In this document: positions 43,222 to 50,196 of the stretch, piece after piece
Layout of the letters: each line of letters starts with the position of its first letter
Numbering within the stretch: position 1 is the stretch's first letter
Assembly (NCBI GenBank): GCA_003151595.1
Contig: PLXW01000017.1
Span: forward strand, 7,855-71,854
Reading direction: 5' to 3'
DNA from: Myxococcales bacterium
GTDB lineage: Bacteria > Myxococcota > Polyangia > Polyangiales > Polyangiaceae
Length of the DNA stretch: 64,000 bases
The notes under the pieces: generated by a model
What the model was told of the DNA's origin: nothing
The model's input: the letters and a program-made list of their open reading frames with translations, nothing else
Database searches by the model: none
Made by a program: the position numbers and the translations under genes

Positions 43222-45194
43222 TGAGCACACGATTCGCGCGCGCCGTGTCGCAGGTGAGCAATCGAAGCGGAGCTCCGGTCGCGGAAGCCCTCGCGCTCCT
43301 CGTCGCCAACGAGCCGGAGGCGGCGCTTCGCTGGGGTGCGGCGGCGCTCGAACGCGATCCGTCGGCGCCGCTCGCGCTCATCGTGACGTCGCGCGCGCTG
43401 GCGCGCATCGGGAGGACGCGCGCCGCGATCGACGGATTGGTCTTCGCCGTGGAGCGCGCGATCGACGCGCACGAGCCGTTCCTTGCGCTTGTCGCGATCG
43501 ACGACCTGCGCGCGCTCGGAGCCGCGGTGGCGGTTCACCTCGATCGCGTGGCGGCGGCGTTCTGCGAGGGCGCGTGGTTGGCCCCACGCTCGCGCGCGAC
43601 CGTCGCCGACGGGTGGTGCGAGATCGACGCGCTGAGCGCGATCCTAAGGGGCCCGGCGCTGGCCTCGAAGGCGACGCAGATCGTGTACGAAGCGGTCGGC
43701 GTCGAGCTGCCGGAGCCGACCCCGATTCCGCTCTTCGGTGGTCTCTCCGAAGCGGCGCTGCGCGAGGTCCTCGAAGCGTTCGACGTGGTGACGGTTCCGG
43801 CGGGGCATCGTCTCATCGAAGAAAGCCAGGCAAGCGATGCCGGCTACCTCGTCGCGTGCGGCGAGCTGGAGATCGTTCGACACGGACGCGAGGACGAAGG
43901 CGCGAAGCGAGTCATTGCGCGGCTCGGCAGCGGTTCGTTCTTCGGCGAGATGGGGCTCCTGGCGGCGCTGCCCGCGTCGTCGAGCGTCGTGGCCAAGCGG
44001 TCGTCGATCTTGCTCGTCGTCAGGCGCGCGGTCCTCGAAGGGATCGCCGCGCGGCACGTGGACGTGGCCTTCGAGCTCGCCGCCCACTGCCGGCGAAGCG
44101 CGGTGACGAACCTCGGCGGCTCGTCGCCTGTGATGGGAGCGGTCCCCGCGCCCGAGCGTGCGGCGCTGGTCGAGCGACTCGAGCTGCGCGTGTTCGAGCG
44201 GGGCGATCGTCTCGTACGCGACGGCGACGAAGCGCCGGGGCTCCACCTGGTCGTCGCCGGTGAGGTCGCGGTCGTCGCGCGCGACGGGCACGAGCGGGTC
44301 GTGCTCGAAACGCTCGGCGCGGGCGCGACCGTCGGCGAGGTCGAGCTGGTGCTGTGCCGCGAGGCCGAAGCCGACGTCATCGCCGTGAGCGACGCGGCGA
44401 CGCTGTTCCTTCGGCGCGAGGACTTCTTCGCGCTCGCCGAGGACCACCCCTCGATCGTTCACGGGCTGTACGCGATCGCCGTGCAGCGCCACCTCGACAC
44501 CAAGCAGGCGCTCGAGTCGGGATCGGCGAACGTCGACGACGACTGCGTCGTTCAAGAGACGGATCTCCCCGTGCTCCTCACGCCGAGTCGCGCGCGCGTG
44601 CAGCAGTCGGCTCCGCCGCCGGTGCTCCCGGTTCAACCGCGAATCTCGGAGCGCATGCCCACGCCGGTGCGCAACGCGCGCGCGCTCGTCGATCCGATCC
44701 CGCCGACGGAGAGGGCCCCGTCGCGAGAGTCGCTCGCCGCCGCCTCCGCGAGCATCCCGCCGATCAGCAAGACTCACCCGCCGCCCGCGTCACGCCCCAC
44801 GACCCAGGGGATGGGATCGCTCGCGAAGCTCTCACTGCAAGGTGCGGCCGCCGTCGCCGTCGCCGCCGGAGTCGCGGTCTTCACGTCGTATGGCCGAGAG
44901 GCACCCTCGGTCGTGGCCGCGGCCGGAACGCCGCCCCCCTCCGCACCACTTCCGATGCTCACGGCGTCCGCGTTCGCCGCCTACGCTTCGCCCATGACAC
45001 CTCCGGCGCCGGCCGTCGTCGCGCCCTCTCCCAGTCAGACGCGGACCTTCTTGACGAGCGCACTACCAAAGACGCGCCCGAGGATCGTGAAGCGCGTCGT
45101 GCCGCCGTCGCTGGAGCTCGCCGACGCCGCGGCACCCGAAGAGGCATCTCGCGCGGCCGCCGCGGGCGAAGACGAATACGGAGGGCGTGAATGA
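43221..45194 (+). CDS. Membrane protein with two cyclic-nucleotide-binding-like domains
   Basis: A 657-aa protein whose ATG overlaps the stop of the ASH lipoprotein gene. Residues 1 to about 165 are helical, perhaps TPR-like (PVAEALALLVANEPEAAL). Two cNMP-binding-type beta-rolls follow, at about 170-290 (GSFFGEMGLLAALPASSSVV) and about 310-430 (ATVGEVELVLCREAEADVI). In both, the Arg normally contacting cyclic phosphate is absent or shifted, so ligand binding is doubtful. A Pro/Ser-rich stretch precedes one hydrophobic helix (LQGAAAVAVAAGVAVFTSY) and a short outside tail. It overlaps the TPR gene by ATGA. It may convey a signal across the inner membrane. Confidence 0.75.
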   Translation: MSTRFARAVSQVSNRSGAPVAEALALLVANEPEAALRWGAAALERDPSAPLALIVTSRALARIGRTRAAIDGLVFAVERAIDAHEPFLALVAIDDLRALGAAVAVHLDRVAAAFCEGAWLAPRSRATVADGWCEIDALSAILRGPALASKATQIVYEAVGVELPEPTPIPLFGGLSEAALREVLEAFDVVTVPAGHRLIEESQASDAGYLVACGELEIVRHGREDEGAKRVIARLGSGSFFGEMGLLAALPASSSVVAKRSSILLVVRRAVLEGIAARHVDVAFELAAHCRRSAVTNLGGSSPVMGAVPAPERAALVERLELRVFERGDRLVRDGDEAPGLHLVVAGEVAVVARDGHERVVLETLGAGATVGEVELVLCREAEADVIAVSDAATLFLRREDFFALAEDHPSIVHGLYAIAVQRHLDTKQALESGSANVDDDCVVQETDLPVLLTPSRARVQQSAPPPVLPVQPRISERMPTPVRNARALVDPIPPTERAPSRESLAAASASIPPISKTHPPPASRPTTQGMGSLAKLSLQGAAAVAVAAGVAVFTSYGREAPSVVAAAGTPPPSAPLPMLTASAFAAYASPMTPPAPAVVAPSPSQTRTFLTSALPKTRPRIVKRVVPPSLELADAAAPEEASRAAAAGEDEYGGRE

Positions 45195-46141
45195 ACGCGC
45201 GATCGCTCGCGATCTCCGCGCTGGCCACGACTCTCCTGTGCTCCTCGAACGGCGTCGTCCACGCAGCGCCCGTCACCACCGAAGCGGACGCGCTCTTCAA
45301 GGCCGGCAAGAGCCTCCGCGACTCCGGCAAGCTCGCCGAAGCGTGCGTGGCCTTCGAGCAGAGCAAGCGCCTCGCGCCCGCGGTGGGTATCACGCTGTAC
45401 CTGGCCGATTGTTATGAGCGCCAGGGGCGCGCGGCGAGCGCATGGACTCAATTCCGCGAAGCCGAGAAGCTCGCGCGCGAACGCAAAGACAAGCGCGCCG
45501 ACGTCGCCCACGCGCACGCCACGGCGCTCGAGCCGAAGGTGAATCGCGTGGTCATCATCGTGTCGCCGGCGATTCCGCTCGCAGGCGCGGAGCTTCGCGT
45601 CGACGACGTCGGTCCGGTTCGCGCGAGCGAATGGACGACGGGCATCGCGGTCGACGCCGGCGATCACGTGGTGACCTTCAGCGTCCCAGGATCGCCCGTT
45701 CGCACGTCGAAGACGCACATCGACGCGGCGACTCACTCGGTCACGTTGACGATCGAAGACCCGCCCGCCCCGCCGCCGGTGGCGCCGCCGATCGTACAGC
45801 CGCTGGTGGTCCCGCCTCAGGAGTCGACCGCAAACGTCGACCCTCGAAACCGCCGCTGGGTTGGTTATGGGCTCCTGGGCGCGGGCGTCGTCGGCGTGGG
45901 CGTCGGCGCCGCGTTCCTGGCCGTGAAGAATCAGTCGATGTCGAACCAGCCGGGGAGCGCACCGCAGGTGGACCAGGGTGCAGCCATCGCGTCGACCGTC
46001 GCCTTCGCCGCGGGGGGCGCCGCGCTCGTCTCCGCCGTCATCCTCTACCTGACCGCGCCCGCCGACACGGAGAGCGCGATCGTCATCACCCCGTCGCCGA
46101 TCGCCGGAGGCGCAGGCGCCTTCGTGCACGGGACCTTCTGA
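45191..46141 (+). CDS. Exported TPR protein with C-terminal membrane helices
   Basis: A 316-aa protein with a signal peptide ending VVHA and a TPR pair (ALFKAGKSLRDSGKLAEACVA, LYLADCYERQGRAASAW) in a style frequent in myxobacteria. A beta-rich segment (RVVIIVSPAIPLAGAELRVDD) resembles a PEGA-like domain. Two hydrophobic helices, GYGLLGAGVVGVGVGAAFLA and AAIASTVAFAAGGAALVSAVILYL, lie near the C-terminus, separated by a Pro-rich linker. The start overlaps the stop of the cNMP-domain gene (ATGA). The last 56 bp overlap the convergent cytochrome gene. Function unknown; it is probably part of the same surface assembly. Confidence 0.75.
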   Translation: MNARSLAISALATTLLCSSNGVVHAAPVTTEADALFKAGKSLRDSGKLAEACVAFEQSKRLAPAVGITLYLADCYERQGRAASAWTQFREAEKLARERKDKRADVAHAHATALEPKVNRVVIIVSPAIPLAGAELRVDDVGPVRASEWTTGIAVDAGDHVVTFSVPGSPVRTSKTHIDAATHSVTLTIEDPPAPPPVAPPIVQPLVVPPQESTANVDPRNRRWVGYGLLGAGVVGVGVGAAFLAVKNQSMSNQPGSAPQVDQGAAIASTVAFAAGGAALVSAVILYLTAPADTESAIVITPSPIAGGAGAFVHGTF

Positions 46142-46598
46142 GTCCGACGGCGACGATCACGCCAAGACAAGCCGGCCACCCTGGAAGCTCCGCGCGCCCG
46201 GGCGATGCGCCGCACCCATACTCCGGCGTGTGCACATTCGTCGGTCCCGTGTCGGTGTTGGGGTCTTTGCTCGCCTTGATGTCGGCCACGAGCTGCGGCT
46301 CGTTCTGCGCGATCTGACCCAGCGCCGCCTCGAGCGTGTTCTCCTGGTACGGCTGCGCACCATATTGCTGCACGACCGTCCCGAACGGTCGAAGCGACGT
46401 CCCGCCGGAATCGCTCGTGTGACAGAGCTCGCACCCTTGCGGGGGATCGATCGTGATCCCCGGGAGCTCGAGGGCGCGCACGACCACGGCCGGAAAATCA
46501 GGCGTCGCGCGCGCAGCACTGGCGTGCACGAGCGAGAGCGCGATCACGAGTGCTTGCATCGAACGGAGAAGGACGTTGACTCTCACGGCAAGCCTCAC
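46086..46598 (-). CDS. Monohaem c-type cytochrome with a MYXO-CTERM-like tail
   Basis: A 170-aa protein. The GTG at 46598 overlaps the stop of the porin-cytochrome gene (GTGA) and gives a signal peptide ending ASAARA. A single haem site, CELCH (C56, C59, H60), is followed by TSDSGGTSLRPFG. The C-terminus, YGCGASPGRAELPG then a hydrophobic stretch and RSRARRRLRLRR, resembles a MYXO-CTERM sorting signal (GC, helix, Arg cluster). That would anchor the protein at the outer surface after processing. It is coupled to an upstream gene with the same haem-type motif, so it is probably their electron partner. Its end overlaps the convergent TPR gene by 56 bp. Confidence 0.68.
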   Translation of the reverse strand: MRLAVRVNVLLRSMQALVIALSLVHASAARATPDFPAVVVRALELPGITIDPPQGCELCHTSDSGGTSLRPFGTVVQQYGAQPYQENTLEAALGQIAQNEPQLVADIKASKDPNTDTGPTNVHTPEYGCGASPGRAELPGWPACLGVIVAVGLRRSRARRRLRLRRSATG

Positions 46599-47812
46599 AG
46601 AAATACGTGGAGCTGGGCCAGCCACGTGGTGACGTTGACGTGGCTCGACGGCGTGCCGGGCTCCGGCGGCACACCGAGAGACGAGTAGATGCCGTCGAAG
46701 CGCACATCCACGTGAGGGAGGAAGAACCAGACCGCCGAGACCCATCCGTCGAACGACGACGGCTCTCCCGCGTTGCCGCCGTTCATTGCCTCCCCCGTGA
46801 GCATCACGTGGAACCCTTGCACCGGCTCATAGTCGGCCTGCGCGAACGCCGCGAAGCCGCTGCGGTGTCCGTTCCAGGTGAGCGACTGGTAGATCGAGTC
46901 CGCCTCGGCCAGCAGGACCAGCGGCTTGGCGGGCGAATAGCGCGCGAAGACTCCGTTTGCGAACCGGTAGTCGGTGACGCCGTACACGATGTCGCGCGTG
47001 GCGCGCGTGAATAGACTGCTGGCGCCGAGCGCGAGCGTCGTCATCGGCGCGTATTCGACGTACGTGCTGTATCCGCGCTCACGGAAGTCGTCGGGGCTTA
47101 TCTGGAAGTTGCCGGCGATGGCCATCACCTCGCCGCGCAGCTTGTCCTTGGCGAAACTTAGCGTGGCCCCGTACTGCTGGGTCGCGTCGAAGTCGGTGCG
47201 CGTGAGCGCGCGCGACCAGAGCGTGTGCTCGATCATCCGGATCCCGAACGGGAGCGCCATTCGCCCGCCGCGCAGGAGCCACGCCCCTTCGTCGTCGAGC
47301 TCCACGCCGAGCCAGTGCTCGCGCGAGATCACGTTGTGATTTGGGTTCTTCGTGAGCGACGCCGCCAGATCCCCCTCCGGTGCGTAGCCGATGTTCCCGG
47401 CAGCGCGAAAGCGCTGCACCTTGATGTCGGCCGTGACGTCCGCGCGCATCGTGATCAGCTCCTGCTGAAGGGCGGCCCCTTCCACCTGGTTGCTGAAGAA
47501 CCCTTCGCGGAAGTCCCCGCCGAGCCGCACTTCATCGGGGAGCTGGGCGACCCCCCACAGGAGCCCGCTCGTCTTGTCCGCCTCACCCGACTCGGAGCTC
47601 TCGCCGTACCGCATTCGAAGGAGCAGGTCGCTCTGCGCCCGCCCGTAGGCCGTCAGAACGCCGGCGCCTCCGGACGGATCGGTGTGACAGGTTCCACACG
47701 TCGTGTAGCCGTGGCGGATCATCCACGGGTAGGCCTCCGCGCCCGCCGCCATGAACACAAGCGCGAGTCCAAGGCCGATCGAAACGACCCAATGGGTGAA
47801 GCGAGACGTCAT
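46595..47812 (-). CDS. Fused c-type cytochrome and outer-membrane beta-barrel
   Basis: A 405-aa protein with signal peptide cleavage after AGAEA (residue 27). One haem site, CGTCH (C39, C42, H43), in GYTTCGTCHTDPSGGAG opens the mature protein. Residues about 90-405 read as alternating amphipathic strands (for example LTKNPNHNVISREHWLGVEL, YGATLSFAKDKLRG, VYGVTDYRFANGVFARY) ending with a terminal aromatic or leucine strand, LAQLHVFL, as in outer-membrane porins. A cytochrome joined to a porin in one chain would place haem in or near a channel, as in extracellular electron-transfer conduits. The neighbours are a monohaem cytochrome (4-bp overlap) and YceI (60 bp away). Confidence 0.72.
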   Translation of the reverse strand: MTSRFTHWVVSIGLGLALVFMAAGAEAYPWMIRHGYTTCGTCHTDPSGGAGVLTAYGRAQSDLLLRMRYGESSESGEADKTSGLLWGVAQLPDEVRLGGDFREGFFSNQVEGAALQQELITMRADVTADIKVQRFRAAGNIGYAPEGDLAASLTKNPNHNVISREHWLGVELDDEGAWLLRGGRMALPFGIRMIEHTLWSRALTRTDFDATQQYGATLSFAKDKLRGEVMAIAGNFQISPDDFRERGYSTYVEYAPMTTLALGASSLFTRATRDIVYGVTDYRFANGVFARYSPAKPLVLLAEADSIYQSLTWNGHRSGFAAFAQADYEPVQGFHVMLTGEAMNGGNAGEPSSFDGWVSAVWFFLPHVDVRFDGIYSSLGVPPEPGTPSSHVNVTTWLAQLHVFL

Positions 47813-47831
47813 CGGGTCGTTCGAATTTCGG

Positions 47832-47853
47832 TGAGTCAGTGAGTCAGTGAGAA
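47832..47853. repeat. Short 8-bp tandem repeat (gtgagtca)
   Basis: The unit gtgagtca occurs about 2.6 times just upstream of the porin-cytochrome start, in the 60-bp spacer from the YceI gene. It may be chance or a regulator half-site series. Nothing else notable is in the spacer. Confidence 0.4.
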
Positions 47854-47872
47854 GCGAAAACGAAAAACGATG

Positions 47873-48427
47873 TCAGTTCCCGGCGACGTGGAAGCTCGCG
47901 GTCACGGTGACGTCGGGCTTGACCGTGACTCCCAGGTACGACGGGACGCTGATTCCGAACTCGTCCATCTTCACGCGAAACTTTCCGTTCACCGCGAAGC
48001 CGGCGCCGTCCCCCTTCGCGTCGTAGTGAACGGTGACAGGTCGTCCTTGACCGTGGAGCTTCAACGTCCCCGGCACGTCGGCTTCGGTGGTCGCGCCGGC
48101 GGCGGGGAGCTTCAGCGCAGCGCGAGAGACGACGAGCGTCGCCGACGGATATTTCGGGACCTCGAGGTATTTCTCCTTCATGTGATGGTCGCGGAGCGCG
48201 ATTCCAGTGCTCAAATTGGCGAGAGGCACGTCGACGACGATGTTGCCGTCCGCCTCGGCGACATTCAGGTCGCCCGTCGTCCCCTCGATCTTGAGTCCGG
48301 CCGGCCCGGTCGCCTGGAAGCCGACGTGCGCGTCTTTCGGCGCCGAAATCGCCGCGTACGCGGCGGCGCTGACGCTGCCGAGGCACAAGGAAACCGCCGC
48401 GACCCAAACACCTTTTCGTCGGTTCAT
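47873..48427 (-). CDS. YceI-family lipid-binding periplasmic protein
   Basis: A 184-aa protein with signal peptide MNRRKGVWVAAVSLCLGSVSAAAYA and an extended antiparallel beta-barrel typical of YceI: VGFQATGPAGLKIEGTTGD, GTLKLHGQGRPVTVHYDA, and FGISVPSYLGVTVKPDVTV with the C-terminal FHVAGN. YceI proteins bind polyisoprenoids, including quinones, in the periplasm. The adjacency to two cytochromes on the same strand suggests a quinone-linked role in the electron chain; that is inference. The gene is divergent from the 48637 lipoprotein gene across 209 bp. Confidence 0.82.
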   Translation of the reverse strand: MNRRKGVWVAAVSLCLGSVSAAAYAAISAPKDAHVGFQATGPAGLKIEGTTGDLNVAEADGNIVVDVPLANLSTGIALRDHHMKEKYLEVPKYPSATLVVSRAALKLPAAGATTEADVPGTLKLHGQGRPVTVHYDAKGDGAGFAVNGKFRVKMDEFGISVPSYLGVTVKPDVTVTASFHVAGN

Positions 48428-48636
48428 GAGAGCTCTCCCATCCGCGACGCGATTGTCGCCGCAAGCGGGTCCGGCTTAGTGCTGGTAGGCAAAGAGCGAC
48501 AGGATCAATTCGGTTACGATTGGGATCCGGCGTGCGCTCTCTCGCGCGCGCTACATGCACCGTTCCTTTGAGCAACATATGTGCGACGGCGCGACACGGT
48601 CGTCGCGTCGCGTGCAGACGGTGCTAAGCGCGGTGC

Positions 48637-49617
48637 GTGAACAGGCGCGTGAATTCCAGTCGTTCGGGTCTTCTCGCGCTCGTTGCCTTGGGCGCGAGCC
48701 TTCTCGGTTGCGCAGGCGACGACACGAACACGCCTCTTCCCGACGCCGGCACGCCGGTGGACGCAACGACGGGCAGCTCGGATGCGGGTGACGCTTCGGT
48801 TCCCGTGACCGTCGCCATCGCCCGCCTCGCGAACTGGTCACCCAATGCACCCGCGGTAGACTTCTGCCTCGCGCCGCACGGCACGAGCGCGTTCCGCGGA
48901 CCGATGCTGGCCGGGCTCGCCGCGTCCGCCGATGCCGGGCTCGACGGAGGCGCCGCCTCGCTCCCGTTTCCCGCCGTCAGCTCGTATTTCTATCTCCCTC
49001 CGGATCACTACGACGCGCGCATCGTCGCCGCCGGCGTCGCCGATTGCGCGACGGGAATCGGCCCCGACGCGACGGGACTTCCCCTCTTCGCCCGAGACAC
49101 CTTCGCCACGATCGCGCTCGTGGGCGACGTCCAGGCGGGCGACGGCGGCTTACGGCTCGTAGGATTCATGGACGACGGTCAGGCCAAGACGCTCGGCGTT
49201 CGCTTCATCAACGCCGCGCCGGAGCTCGACTCGGCCGACTTCGGGACGGGTAGCCTGGCAACCACCTTCAAGGCGCTGTTCACGAACGTAGGCTTCGGTA
49301 AGGCGGGCGCCGCGCCAGCCTCGCCCCCCGACGGATCCGCGCCGATCGATTCGAACGGCTATGCGTCGATCAAACCGCTTTCACTCGCGACGCTCAGCGC
49401 CCATTCGCACGGCGCCACCGAGGACGCCGTCATCGCCACGGACGTCACCGCAGCGAGCGGCGGCGTGGTCACGTTCATTCTCATCGCGCCCGATCCCAAC
49501 GCGCCCACCGCCGCCGACGCGGGGAGCGCCCCCACGGCGCGGTTCCTCGAGTGCGTCGACAACGCCGCGACGATCGGCCTCCTGGGAAGCTGCACCGTCC
49601 TCGTCCCGGCGCTCTAA
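48637..49617 (+). CDS. DUF4397-type lipoprotein
   Basis: A 326-aa lipoprotein with an Arg/Ser N-terminus and lipobox GASLLGC, then an Asp/Ala/Gly linker with VDATTGSSDAGD. The mature domain holds VTVAIARLANWSPNAPAVDF and later LGVRFINAAPELDSADF, the R-x-x-N-x-x-P-x-x-x-x-x-D-x motif repeated as in DUF4397 domains, with Cys in the last strands (CVDNAA, LGSC). Start GTG 48637 or GTG 48649 both give a proper signal peptide. DUF4397 proteins are secreted in many soil bacteria; their function is unknown. Confidence 0.75.
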   Translation: MNRRVNSSRSGLLALVALGASLLGCAGDDTNTPLPDAGTPVDATTGSSDAGDASVPVTVAIARLANWSPNAPAVDFCLAPHGTSAFRGPMLAGLAASADAGLDGGAASLPFPAVSSYFYLPPDHYDARIVAAGVADCATGIGPDATGLPLFARDTFATIALVGDVQAGDGGLRLVGFMDDGQAKTLGVRFINAAPELDSADFGTGSLATTFKALFTNVGFGKAGAAPASPPDGSAPIDSNGYASIKPLSLATLSAHSHGATEDAVIATDVTAASGGVVTFILIAPDPNAPTAADAGSAPTARFLECVDNAATIGLLGSCTVLVPAL

Positions 49618-49646
49618 GGGCTGTCCAGCTGTTCCACGACGGTAGC

Positions 49647-49736
49647 CGTGGGCGGGGGCCGGGCTCCGGCGGCCGTGGGTTGGCAGGCGGGCCGGCCGCC
49701 GGAGCACGGCCCCCCGACCGCGGCGGCCAGCCCACG
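49647..49736. repeat. Nested inverted repeat / large hairpin
   Basis: A perfect 12-bp stem, GCTCCGGCGGCC (49663-49674) against GGCCGCCGGAGC (49694-49705), has a 19-nt loop. It is nested in further pairs, GGGGGCC/GGCCCCC and CGTGGGC (49647-49653)/GCCCACG (49730-49736). The whole 90 bp could fold into one hairpin 30 bp past the DUF4397 gene stop. A terminator is possible, though no U-tract follows, which leaves a structural or mobile-repeat origin open. Confidence 0.75.
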
Positions 49737-49915
49737 CCTGCCTCACCACCTCCTCACCCGCTCATAGACAGTTAGTGACGAGACGCGCTGACTGACGAAG
49801 CCCCCGGTCGATTTCTGACTTGGCCACCTCGGTGGGCGTCGATCTCACGCGCCAGCGACGACGGTCACGTGCCCGTGGGGGCGCGGATGCCGCGTGCAGG
49901 GGCGACGCCAGGGAC

Positions 49916-50190
49916 GACGTGGGGAAGCGACTGCCCGACTCGGGGGGCGCGATCCCAGGAGCGTGGGGCGACCTCGGGGTGCCGGAGGGGGAGCGAGACG
50001 ATCGACGTGGGGAGCCGGAGAGTGCGACGTAGGGAGGCGATCACCCGGTCGAGGGCGTGGAGCCGAGCGACGTGGGGAGGCGATCACCCGGTCGAGGGGC
50101 GCAGAGCCAAGCGACGTGGGGAGGCGATCACCCGGTCGAGGGGCGTGGACCCTGGCGACGTGGGGTGGCGATCACCCGGCCGAGGGGGCG
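49916..50190. repeat. Tandem array, period about 44 bp, partly decayed
   Basis: Units start with GACGTGGGGAGGCGATCACC. Well-conserved copies start at 50026, 50069, 50113 and 50157 (spacings 43, 44, 44). Degenerate units lie at 49916, 49960 and 50004, also on a 44-bp grid. A 22-bp step between 50004 and 50026 suggests a deletion or half unit. The array sits immediately 3' of the porin gene, whose stop is at 50197. It contains GATC sites, one per good unit. Confidence 0.85.
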
Positions 50191-50196
50191 CTTCGC

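Larger units (their letters stand above)
49618..50196. other. 579-bp non-coding region: inverted repeat plus 44-bp tandem array
   Basis: No plausible gene is present between the DUF4397 lipoprotein and the porin gene. The left part (49647-49736) is a long, very GC-rich inverted repeat; then about 180 bp without visible structure; the right part is a tandem array with period near 44 bp. The open frames found here are translations of the repeats. It may be a terminator region with decayed repeats or a recombination-prone spacer. Confidence 0.75.

Noticed and set aside
47832..47853. Regulatory direct repeat upstream of the porin-cytochrome
   Set aside because: Only 2.6 copies of an 8-bp unit; not enough to claim function, so it is listed only as a weak repeat.
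49820..50160. Small genes in the 44-bp tandem array
   Set aside because: The frames are translations of the repeat and have no ribosome sites or known features.
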